Of a DNA stretch of 64,000 nt, positions 10,663-21,567 are shown piece by piece. Where the stretch lies: assembly GCA_011319805.1 (NCBI GenBank), contig SJRY01000299.1:372001-436000 (forward strand), in the 5' to 3' direction. Numbering within the stretch: position 1 is the first letter of the stretch; the number at the start of each line of letters is the position of its first letter. Source of the stretch: Macrocybe gigantea (lineage: Eukaryota > Basidiomycota > Agaricomycetes > Agaricales > Callistosporiaceae). The position numbers and the translations under genes are program-made. The notes under the pieces were generated by a model that had not been told where the DNA came from, did no database searches, and saw only the letters and a list, made by a program, of their open reading frames with translations.

Positions 10663-13507
10663 ATGCTAGTCATAGCTACGCTTATACGGTGGCTGAAGGA
10701 TCAACTTCTGTCATTGAAGGCCGGTCTCCGATTCAGTCGACGATGGCTGCGACTCGTCTCCAGCGTAGCATCACTGCTTCGTTTAGTCCGCATGGACAAT
10801 TGGTTTGTTTTGTGCCTTGGGAGGGACAGACGTAGCGTCATCCGGCGTTCAACGGCTAGTGTGGACAACCAGGAGGTAGCCATCCGGCCAACAAATGATC
10901 AACAAACGCCATCCTGTGTCCGGCCTCAGACACCACCTGTGACTTTCAGCTTGCTAGTCCAAGAGCGGGAGCATGATGCAGCGCCTATACATGCTCTCAA
11001 TGTCCCAGAGGGATCATCATCTACGTGCCTGAGCTACATACATGACTATTCATCGCACGTATCCCTCCCCGAGTCCTCGTCGGACATTCCCAGGACGACT
11101 GCTTCTCCCGTCCAAGACAATGCGGCCGCCCCATCTGGAGATGCGGTCCTGAGCAAATCCTGGTGTTCGTTTGCTCACCCCAACATCCATCCTGTCGTTC
11201 CAGAATACACATCAAGATACGAGCCGAAGGTCATCATGTACGCCGGATCTTTCACTGCGTCTACTGCAGACCCTTGCCGGCGTGATTCTCACCGAGATGA
11301 ACAGCCCTCGGGACGTGACAAATTGCGTTATACCACCCTTCGCGCTTACGATCTCGTGGGTATCGGCCTTCATTGCATTTCTTCCCTCATGATCTGATCG
11401 AGGCTATGCTGCCCAATAGCCCTTGCGACATATCAGGCTGGATCTCGTGTTGTCATCCCGAAGGTGCTCTGTATTTTTTTCATAAACAAAAGGTAGTGAT
11501 GGACGTCAAATTGTCCCGTGCTTTTTGGGTGCTTTTTACTGACAGCATCCGGACAATTCTAGAAAATTTACACGGACGCTGATCTTCGAGATCCCTGCAT
11601 CTTCGAGCGGATCTTAGCTGATGTCGATGCAATCGAGGAATTCCACCGTGACCAGGGCATCTCTAGATCCCCCGAGGTCGATCTCGTGCTGGATCTCGTT
11701 CCACAAGATGGAGGAAGCCTTATCACCTATTATTACTTCGCGGATCATGGAAAGCGTTGCATATACTACCTAGACGAGTTTAACGCCTCCAAACTGCCAA
11801 CATGGGATATTAAAGGTGTAAAGTCCCTAGAGCATGTCCGTAAGTCATCTCACCATTCTCGACGAAGAAAATGCTCTCAAGACAGATGCGTCAGGCTATG
11901 AACTGGAATACCAGTACTGGTACGGGATACTATATTGGTGAGGTATCTCCAACAATCGACAGACCAAACCATGTTGCTGACTTGTCGAAATTGTCCCTGA
12001 AGTCACGACTGACCGCTTGCTCATAAATCAACCAAAGGTTCCATTGTGAACTATACCCCAAATCGTTGAAGCTTACAAATGATGTCGTTCATGAGTTCCG
12101 GGACATACTTGTCCATGCATTGTCAGGTATGGCCGTCTTACCGTGGCGTCTCGTCATCTGACTATCTTAGATCTTACTTTTTCTCCAACATCGACCATCC
12201 CCTTCGACGTGGGCGAGTTGCAAAGGTTTATCAACCTCACCGATCAAGTCGAAAGTATGAGCCTGTCCCTGTGTTCTTTCTGAACTAGACTACATTCCAT
12301 TGTAGAAAATATAGATACGGCTTTTACGGAAGGTGCCGTTCGATTCATAGGTAAACAGTGTCCTCATCCTTTTTTCTTTTTATGTTGAATCTGCGCTTCT
12401 ATGCCTCCAGCATCTTCAATGCAAAACTTCTGTACGTGCAACGAATCCTTCTCTAATGCAATTTCCGCTGATTCAGGGATAAGTACGCCAAAAATACTAC
12501 GGCTTCCATGGCCAACCTGGCGCTCGGCTCAACCGCGATCAGTCTATCTACGGGACGAAAGCCCGCCGTACTTGGCTCATCCGAGTCTTGTCACCGATGT
12601 TATTCTACGCTCCAGAAGTTCACCTTCGAAGCTTGGACTCGATTTGGGTGGACGAAATCATCATTGGGCCGGTATGGAACCAGTTCTTGGGGAAGCTGAA
12701 CGCGGAATGGCAAGAATTTGTCCTTTATGTTCGTGGTTTCCCGCCCTTCCGATGCATGACGCGAGCTATAACTTATTGTTGCGTTTCTTCAGGCGACTGT
12801 CCTGCTAAACGCAAACGTCGCGTTTTTAGCCATTCAGAGTGTCGATGAGGACCCCCCTCATCGATCTGCCGCGCAGATAGCCAGTTACATATCGATTCTG
12901 GCCAGCATCGGGAGCGTCATCCTTGGTCTGTTGCTTATCCGACAAAATCGAACGAAAGCACGGGACAATCCGACTGATGCTGTAAGCGCGCATCGTCCAC
13001 CCTCACTCATGTTTCTGATCCTTCTTTGCCCAGTCCATGCTGATGTACAAACACGGCAGCGGCGTTTTTGGACTGGAAACGCTGGCGGTCATGTTTAGTC
13101 TCCCTTATGCAATGCTGATGTGGGGGTAAGAGCGTTCTTAGCTTTACCAAACGAATAAGCTTCCGCTGATAATTTCTTTTAGCATGACTTCCTTCTTGGT
13201 CGCGTTCATCTTCATGTGCTTTCAGGATGCAAACGTGTCAACACGGTCTCTGGTTGGGGTGACGTTGATCGCCGTCTTTGTCCTCATTATGTGGTGTATC
13301 AGAATGTTCTGGGAACATCATCACGAGGTCAAGGGTGACGGCGAAGATTCAGACCCGCCAGCCGTGACTGATGACTTGAGTGCCTCGACCGAACCTCATG
13401 ATAAAGTTGAACCCACCCGTTCATCTCACCCACTTAAAAGGCTCTGGAGATGGCCGAGCCTGGTCTTCAGACGCCCGACATACGACTCGGAGAAGACAGT
13501 CGTGTGA
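10663..13507 (+). CDS. WW-like multi-pass membrane protein, family member A
   Basis: Member of a family present four times in this window. The start at 10663 is chosen because the following hydrophobic/basic stretch (MLVIATLIRWLKDQLLSLKA) matches the start of members C and D; the frame is open back to 10528. A Ser/Pro-rich linker follows. Then come a WW-like segment (SGWISCCHPEGALYF), YTDADLRDPCIFERI, an acidic middle part with YYYFADHGKRCIYYLDEF, the block GARLNRDQSIYGTKARRTWL, and a C-terminal membrane region: LLNANVAFLAIQSVDE, ASYISILASIGSVILGLLL, LETLAVMFSLPYAMLMWG and TSFLVAFIFMCF. The tail is acidic and charged. About a dozen short introns interrupt it. Function is unknown; membrane location is inferred from the hydrophobic segments. 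Confidence 0.75.
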
Positions 13508-16043
13508 CGACGGGTGGCAATTGCGACCGAACCTCGTTTTCGCTTTCCGTAATTTATTCCTCGCTCTCGTTAGCCGTGTAGTTTATGATGTATTCTTCGC
13601 CATATCATCATGTACCAGAGACCGTTCAATCGTCATAAAAACCTATTTCTCTCTTCCGGCTTGATCACTTCCTGCCCTGGGACTGAGCCGTCGTCTGATT
13701 TTGTTCAGTAGTTGTCGGATTCGCGGCATCCCTCTTCGGAGGCACTCTTGGTACAGGTCTGTGGAGTCAATGTTAAGAACGTCCTGAACCTCGATTCGAG
13801 AAGCATACCCTGGTGATGTTGATGATTGACTGAAGGCCATCAATGAATACGCCAAGGCTGGAGTTCTGAAGGATCGCTCACATGTTCTGTGGATCAGTCG
13901 CGAACGGGATGATTACATTGCTATCATAATTCAGTTCGAGAAAGGGACGCGGCCAACCAACCGACGGCACCCACTTTGCGAGCTGGAGAGCGGTGGTGAT
14001 TGTCCTGTTTTCATTTTGCGGCATGACTGATGAGAAGGTTGGTCGCAAGAGGTTTTTGAAGGCTAACCCTTTGACCATCAAACGAGCCCACCCCTGACGT
14101 TTTATACATTCACGCTATCATTTGGCTTTGGGGTGTGAGAACACGAGCGCCTACAGACAATAGATGTCCAATCCTTTATCGGGCAGGTCTGAACCGGTTA
14201 ATTGTACGCCGATTCCATGGAGGACATTTGCGCAGGTGAGGGGCCGCGGTCGGTGGAAATCGACTGCTAAATTACGACAAGTCCCTTGCTTGTCAATGCC
14301 TGGATCCAGATTGGTGACAAGTGACATTAGAAAACTTTATTGCGACTCAGGGTCTGGACCGGCGTGCCTGCGGCATAGATACGGCAGAGGACGGGCAAGA
14401 AGCAGCGACCACGGCACGAAGAGGGCGCTGGCATTCGATCCTGTATCTCGCATATGATTATTAGTGGGGCCTCCTGGTAGGTTCCGAAAACCAACCTTTA
14501 AAAAGTGTATTTTCGGCCATCGACCCTACATCATGCGCAGGGTTTGTTTTACTCCCGTTCCGATTCTTGGTGTAATGGTCGTTGCGTGGGTGTAAGCAAC
14601 GACAAATAACTTTTGCCAGCTGACCAGCGGTTCACCACCGTTTCTCCGTCCCGAACAGACTTGGCGGCTCATTTGCGACATTGGCAAGCACGTGCGCTGC
14701 GATGTGGTTGGAATTACTGGTTCCTGGTCGAGATCAAGATCTTTGAGACGCCGAAGACCGCGTTCGGCGCCCAACACAGTTTGCGCCTCTCATTCCCTAC
14801 ACCAGACATGACTCTGCTCTATACGTTGTCAACAGGCAAGGGTGACCAGTTTATCGAAGGGGCGAAAGGCTGCAAGAAAAATCAAGCGAGTGGGGAGTGC
14901 CACTAGCTATAGATAGCCATATGTAAACAGGACATAGATGGTAGAAGGGACATATCAGTGCGAGGCTGATAGTAGCTTTGCAAGGTGATGCACCCACCTG
15001 AATGATCGTAGTAGATGCTGTGCTCTGAGCCTACTTCGGAGGAAGGAAACAGAATGAGATGATACAAGTCGGGTGCAAGAGGGCTGTGTAGCCAATCATT
15101 TCCAGTTGGAATGTTTTTACGAAAGACAAGTGCTCAGAAAAAAAAAACTGACATTGGAATTCAGAAGATCTTGATACGTCCAAGGGAGAACAATCACTCG
15201 CATTCAGTCATCATGCATCATCGCTTGATTGGCAGACAACAGTTTGATCGGTTGTCCGTCAATAGCACTGTAATCGATGCAAATCCGGGCGATGACATCT
15301 ACAGCACGTAGAAATGCGTCGTAGGAAGCGTAGATACGGGTTTCTCAGTGAAGCAATGAGATAGGCACTTTATATGCCATTCACGTTTCGTCAGGTCATC
15401 GCGGTTTCACGGGCTTTCCCCCGGCCAGATTGTTGACTTTCTTTCCCCTAGGCTTGCCTCTAGAAGCAGTTCAACAGACTAGTTCTCAGTCACCGCTTAT
15501 GAGAAGCATCTCTCACCCTGTGAAAGGGGGTAAGGCTAAACTCTCATCGGCCCCAGAAGGATCCGAGTTGCTGTCCTCCGCTGCGTCAGTATGAGCCTTT
15601 TCTGGTGGCTGTGGGTCGCTTTACATGACCATTGCTGTGAGATTTTTATGGACGAAAGATGAAGAGTACCTACACGACATTATCGCCGTTTCGCGTCTCG
15701 TCTTTGCTCTGTGATTGTGCGGCGAGTTGATTCCGGTTCCTCACCAAATCAGACTTCAACGATCCCATGACAGCAACCCAGGAGTTCCATCGCCGACTCA
15801 CCGATGAAACGATTCCAACTGGTCTTCAATGCTCAGTTGTGCCTCTTTGGTTGGCATCGGTTGTTTCGTGAGCACTGCAAAGCGATGTAGTTGCTTGTTT
15901 TATTTGACTCGCACTGGCAATCCCACGCCTCATGGCAGAGAGAATTCATCGCCACTTTGAACTACAAAACACCGTTCATCAAGCATGGATAAGGGACATA
16001 ACTGGCCAATACTGGGCTATACTCCATACTGCGAAATCTTGCA
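13508..16043. other. Long intergenic stretch, possible gene remnant on the - strand
   Basis: Between paralogues A and B. Two - strand frames look somewhat protein-like: 13878-14081 (including ALQLAKWVPSVGWPRPFLEL) and 13643-13855 (including IEVQDVLNIDSTDLYQE). They are in different frames and I found no splice that joins them without a stop, so a degenerate gene is possible but unproven. From 14100 to 16043 I see only short, unconvincing frames. An upstream exon of member B may be hidden in the last few hundred bases. Confidence 0.35.
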
Positions 16044-18015
16044 ATGGAACCCGAAACCGTCGATTACCAAACTAATAGTGAAATCGGTTCACTCATCCTG
16101 ACCACCCCACAAGCGAGCCACAGATACAGCTCAGCAGAGTGAGTGCAATTCTAGACACGTCATGCTTTTCTAATGGACAGGGGACCTAGAGCGCAGGTTA
16201 GCCCACTGTCGCTCAGCGCTATGTACGGAATGTGGTGTGTTTAGCTGCGCTGATAATTCGCATACATTTTGACGTTTTCGTTAGCGAGGAACAGCTTGAA
16301 GTTTCCAAGTCGTGGGCTTCTTATGTCAACCCAGAAGGCCGGCGATACTTCATCTGCTCTGCACCATTCCGAGTCGTTACCGAGGCATATTTGTGGCGTC
16401 CCGAAATACGGAAGAAAATCTCTTCTTGGATAACGCGCATCGAGGCCATCTTGTCTGAGACAAAGATCAATCGTTCCGAAGACACGGAGCTCTTTCTCCA
16501 ACTCGAAGGAGACAATTGTGGATACTACTTTGCAGACCACAATGCTCGGACGTTGTTTTGGCTTGACCAGGCCACCACTGAAGACCTCGGTATCAATCCC
16601 GTGGCCTCTTCGTCACATTTGTGTCAGTTTTTCTTCCGTCTTTAAATTTAAAAATTTCTCTGAATAAATTCCTCAAGTCATAGCCTTGGAAGAAATGTAC
16701 TGGACGCATGTCGAGTATTTTCCGATGCATACCGATGGCATTCCACAACATCTGTATGACACCTTGTTCAATATCTTTGCCCACTCGTTAGCAGGTAGAG
16801 TCATACTTCGATTTTTTTAAACCTATCAGTAAATGCCCACGACTGTTTTGCAGACCAAATCACGTCCGAAACATCTACTGTTCCTTTTAATATTGCGGAA
16901 TGCGAGCGCGTAATAAAGCTTTTAGAGGTGTCGCGACGTAAGACTCTTCCTCGGTAGCTGGTACACGAATCACTGACTGGAATCTCAATGGACAGCGAAT
17001 ATGAAAGATGGTCATATAACGTGCATAGTTGGTGTGTGGCTAGTGACGAGCTTCCGTTCCCTCTTCTGACCTTGAAAATCAGCACGACTGTGGTCTCAAG
17101 TCTGCAAGTCGATTCCCCTTTCTAATAAATATATCACGCAACTCATGGGATTACTTCTAGGCAATCATCGGTTTTTAATCCATTATGGTGAAGAATACGC
17201 ACGTCTGTCTAGAGACCAGACTATTCTAGGCCCCGACCCTCCTCAAGAAAGCCGATGGCTGGATACCATCATTTCCGGGTTTTCTTTTGGCGTCTGGGGC
17301 GACTACGTGTCGCGCCTGAATGATCTCTACGTAGACGGGGTTGTCTATGTGGACCATTGGAAAGAATTCATGACGTTTTGTCTGCAGGACTGGAAGGATG
17401 TTTTGTACATGGTATGATTTTCGTCTATGTGGTTTGGTCCGCATCTCTGAACCGTGTCATCTAGGACATTGCGCTCCTGCTGTGAGTAGCTGACCTTGGA
17501 TCGGTTGAACATCTGTTTTAACTCGCCTTATAGTCTTATTTCAATGGCCAGTTCCGTGCCGATGGCCAAAAGTTTGGTTGTAGCATCGACGATCTGTATC
17601 GTGACTAGCTTCCTGACCTCAACGGCCATGATCCAACGGCATCGAATCCTGGCAGCCGCGTCGTGCAACGAAGCAGTGAGTACTTCTTTCAACCCTGACC
17701 TCGCGCAAAGATTTCTATAAACGCCCGTTTCAGCACTGGTATCTCAGCAACATCTGCCTTGAGAGATACAAATTCAAGCTGGCCGCTCTGGCGTATGCGA
17801 TCCCCCGCATTTCCCATTTCTGGGGCATTCTCATTTTGGCACTGAATGTCGCGCTCACCCTCGTGACCGTTTTGAGCGGCGTCTGGGCTCTGTGCATCAT
17901 TTCTTCGCTGGTTCTCATTCTAGCTGCGATCTATCATGTTACATCTACATCCGACTGGAGCCTATCTGCACTCCTGTGCCCGTTCCGTTCGCCTCTAGAG
18001 TCATTACCTGTATGA
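16044..18015 (+). CDS. WW-like multi-pass membrane protein, family member B
   Basis: Second + strand paralogue. It shows the WW-like block (KSWASYVNPEGRRYF), the acidic middle segment with CGYYFADHNARTLFWLDQ, a following EEMYWTHVEYFP block, the region GEEYARLSRDQTILGP and a hydrophobic C-terminal half (LVVASTICIVTSFLTS, then WGILILALNVALTLVTVLSG and ALCIISSLVLILAAIYHV). The stop is at 18013-18015. The first exon I can support is MEPETVDYQTNSEIGSL to SAE, followed by a GTGAGT donor. Members A, C and D have a longer N terminus, so either B is shortened or an upstream exon was missed. The C-terminal half aligns poorly with A, C and D. Function is unknown. Confidence 0.65.
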
Positions 18016-19312
18016 TAATCACAGACCCGGCCACTACGCCTTTACCGGGACGAGTTCTCAGATATCAGAACCAAGTCCGGTTTGTGGCAGTTAACCGAAC
18101 AATGCAGGCATAGTGGTACGAAAAGAACTGAAGAAGTATGAGGACCAGAGGATGGGGGAGGAAAGTCACATGAGCCTCTGGGCCTGCACCTTACACTTGT
18201 ACAAAATCTGATATGTTCGACAGTATGTAGTTGGCATTGCTGTCTCCATCAGTACACCACAATAACAAGTGGGCAGCTCCCGAACGGCAAAGCTTTATTG
18301 ACGGCTGCTGCTTTGATTGCTTCGTTGAGTATAGCACATCTGGGTGTCTGCTTTTCCATCTCAAAACCCAAATCTGATCCTGCCTATGACATTGCGATCT
18401 CTCCTTGAGGCAGGGGATGCTGTTTGTGGAAACCCCTGCGCGTTGCTTATCTGAGCCTCTAGCGCCCGGCATCATGTATCGGTTGGTGTTGTAGATGGTT
18501 GTACATGTGAGTGGGCAATGCAAGAGATTATGCTGGCAGTCGTGATGCATTCGTACAGGATTTCGATGTTTGACAATGGCAGGATGGGTATGCACAGATG
18601 CACGGATGCTGTGTTCAATCCTGGTCAGAGAAGATGATCTGCGACCCAAAGATCCTGTCCAATAATACTTCTGTCATGTGCTCTTTTGAACACAACAAGT
18701 GACATAGCCTGGTTTGTCGCGGAGGTGTCATTAAAACGACCGTCGCATCCGATCGCTTGTGCTATGTATAGGTTCTGTGTAGCCGGACAGGCCAGGACTG
18801 GTGCATGTGATGATGCCTACAACGTGGCTTCCCGAGGTTATTTTCCAAAAAGAGGAGCAACTCGGCGGACAACATACACTCAAACCTTGCGTCCTGTAAA
18901 AACAACATATCTTAGAAGCCTTGATATGGTATATTGCCGACATTGCGCGAATTGCAGGGTGCATAATGGTACGCAGCTTGCTCTGTCGTTTATGGCTCAG
19001 CAGTTACCTTTCATGTCGGATGGGAGAAAACAGGCGAAACGGCCCCTTCGTTTAGCTGTCATCAGTACGAATTTCTTCTTGGATGAACTCTTGGACATCA
19101 GCCGACGTCCCCCTCATCTGGAAGAGGCAAAGCTCGAGATGCTTGATATCAAGTTTTCTAGATTCGACTAAGGCTTGTCGGAGTGGTCGTAGTCAACAGG
19201 ATGTTTACACGAGCAGCGTAGGATCCTAGATCAGGGAAGAAGACCCGGACGGAAAGATAACGCCACTATTGAAACTGTTCCACCGTGTCGTGACGGCAAG
19301 CGGCGACTGTGA
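18016..19312. other. Convergent intergenic region
   Basis: Lies between the 3' ends of member B (+) and the nuclease gene (-). Two open frames of 150-160 codons (18191-18649 on - and 18686-19171 on +) show no recognisable motif, no hydrophobic pattern and no supporting splice structure. It probably holds only the two 3' untranslated regions and spacer. Confidence 0.45.
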
Positions 19313-21430
19313 TTACGACGCGCTTGGATTGTCTCCAAAATAATTTCCCTGGAGCGCCGACTCGTAATCCCATGCCTCGGTAGTCATGGCGATCTTGCCC
19401 AGACCATACCGCTGAAGAACACGAGAGACCTCCCCCGCATCCGCATTGTGTTGCTCCAAGGCCTCCCTCCCTGGAATCGGTGGCAGAGTCTGAAAGACGG
19501 TCCGCGCAGCCTCTACCTGAACGAGGTAGGCCTCTTGCGGAAGCCGAGGTGGATATTTTGTCTCGAGCTCGATAACGCGTTCGATGGACCGGTGCTCTTT
19601 AATGAATTTGAGTGCACGAGCAGGGCCCACGTTCTTGATGCGCTGCGAAAAGTCAGTGCCAAGCAGAAGGGCAAAATCGATGAACGAAGCGCGGTCAAGG
19701 TCGAGCACAGCATGTACATCGCCACCCGACATGATAACGAGAGGTTCCTGCCGGCTTGTCAAATTGCGGAGTAACGGTGCTCCGTACACTAGGACATCCT
19801 GTAGCGGGATAAAAAAAAAAAGTCCGACTAGGTCAATCAATATCGAGAAAATAAGGGCAACGAGATACAAACGGTGTCTTCGCTTGCGACGTAGTCCGCC
19901 AATCCGCTAAGCACGATAGAAGACGCTAATGCTTCGGCCTCGAACGCCCCAGAGGTATCTAGGCAAGGAATGCCCATCGCACTGAGTATCTCCCTGCTTT
20001 CAGCATACGTTTGTGGCGACGGAAGATTTGCCCTTCTACGGTAAGATTCTAGCATTGCATGGCTGGTTCGTGTTAGAGCTTCGAGGACTGTTTCAGGAGG
20101 CGGTAGGGCTTCAGAGAAGTCAGTCGGAGCCTGATTCATCACGAGTCGGTCCCAGATTTTCCCTTCTTCAAGAGTGAGATGGTGCTGGGTCTTGGTTATG
20201 ATATGCTCCACTTGAGCCTCGTCATCTCGTAATGAGGAAGGTATGATCGTGGTTTCGAGTGACGTGTCCAGCGTGACGAGCTTGGATACGCTTCGGCGGT
20301 ATTGGACGTACAGTGACGAAAGCACTTCAGGGACAGCGCTCTGTAGGTTTTGTGGCACAATGAAATCTATTGGCAATGAAGAAATTGATGGTTCCACGGT
20401 AGAATCGACATTAACTGGGGACAACGAATCACTGCCGAGATCGTCACGGGGTTCAACCTGGGCATTGGCTGGTGGGAGCCAAGTATTGTCAAATTCGTCA
20501 GTGGACACGAAAGCATCCGCGTTCGTGAATTCGGGGTCGATATCCTTGTCTGAAATGTCGTAATAAGCGTCCATAGCATCCGCCAAAGGAGGGGTCTCCG
20601 CGGCCAGGGACATCAAGGCGTCTTGCTCTGCAGCTGTAATTGACAATCGATCTGTCAAGACAGTCAAGTCATGAGGGGAGTATTCAGAGACGTATCCCAC
20701 GTCTCTGTCGGTCGTGTGTTCAGGCATGCACAGTCGTCCGGCGAGATGTCGTTCCGCAAGCAAGGTTGAGCACTCGGGCACCTCAGAACCCGCAGTGGTC
20801 GTATCCTCGCCTCGGAGTTGGCGAAGAAGGTCCGTAACGCGCGCTCTGGCGACCGTGTCGAGCTGTTGGAAGCGCTGTAGGGTATTGGAAAGATTAGATA
20901 GCCGCTGCAGTCGCTCTGTCTCGATGATACTCCGCGCAGCGGTGATCCGCCTCACCATTCTCCGGCGCAACGTCTGTCGTCGCCGAACTCGATTTCAGCT
21001 ACAAGAACAAAAATCTCCCCAATAAATGCGCGAAACCCACCTCCTGCGCCTTGGCGACATGCCTCTCCTTTCCGTCAAACACACATATGGTGGACACGCC
21101 GGCTTCGTTGAGCTCTTGAATGAGCCTGTACCAGCCGAGGACGTGGCGATACGGGTGTGGGGCTTGCGCGAAATGAAAACGTTGCGTTATTAAGGTTCCA
21201 TCACTAAGACGCGTCTGTGGTGAGCGACAGCCGAAGGACAACACAGTGAAGCTCGGATTATCCTCACATGACGATTGTCTTACCAGCTATGCCACGAAGA
21301 CGGTCTGGTATTTGCTTGACAACCTCTGGACTGTTTACGCGTCCCGGTCAGCGACAGTATAACGCGAAAATGCAGAAAGAGATGGTTACTAGGATTTCAA
21401 GAGAAATGGCGCGAGTCCCAGCACGCCCAT
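19313..21430 (-). CDS. FEN1/XPG-family structure-specific nuclease-like protein
   Basis: The N-terminal region starts MGVLGLAPFLLKS and continues with DRLRGIAGKTIVIDGTLITQ, FHFAQAPHPYRHVLGWYR and GVSTICVFDGKERHVAKA, which is the XPG N-region with its metal-binding Asp residues. A spacer of about 300 residues rich in acidic residues and Ser follows. The internal region has GIPCLDTSGAFEAEALASS, ADYVASEDTDVLVYGAPLL and FIDFALLLGTDFSQRIKNVG, carrying the Glu pair and Asp residues of the active site plus the helix-hairpin-helix. All catalytic acids I can place are present, so activity on branched or flap DNA is plausible. The spacer is longer than in FEN1 and shorter than in Rad2/XPG, and no PCNA-binding motif is obvious at the C terminus. 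Exact subfamily is unknown. Confidence 0.82.
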
Positions 21431-21567
21431 GAAAGATTCGAACAGTCACACTGGCGGGAAATCTCGTCCGTCTACCAGTCATGTGATTAATCATGCAAAA
21501 TAAAATTTGAAAAGAAAACTAACAGCCTGTAGTTACAAAGGATTCTACAAGTACCCTCAAAACATGT

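Noticed and set aside
18191..18649. 152-codon open frame on the - strand
   Set aside because: No motif, no splice context, rich in His, Cys and Arg; lies in a convergent intergenic region and looks like chance.
18686..19171. 161-codon open frame on the + strand
   Set aside because: Composition is not protein-like along its length and no family is recognisable.
19313..21430. Calling the nuclease Rad2/XPG or FEN1
   Set aside because: Spacer length fits neither, and no clear PCNA-binding motif is seen, so only the superfamily is claimed.
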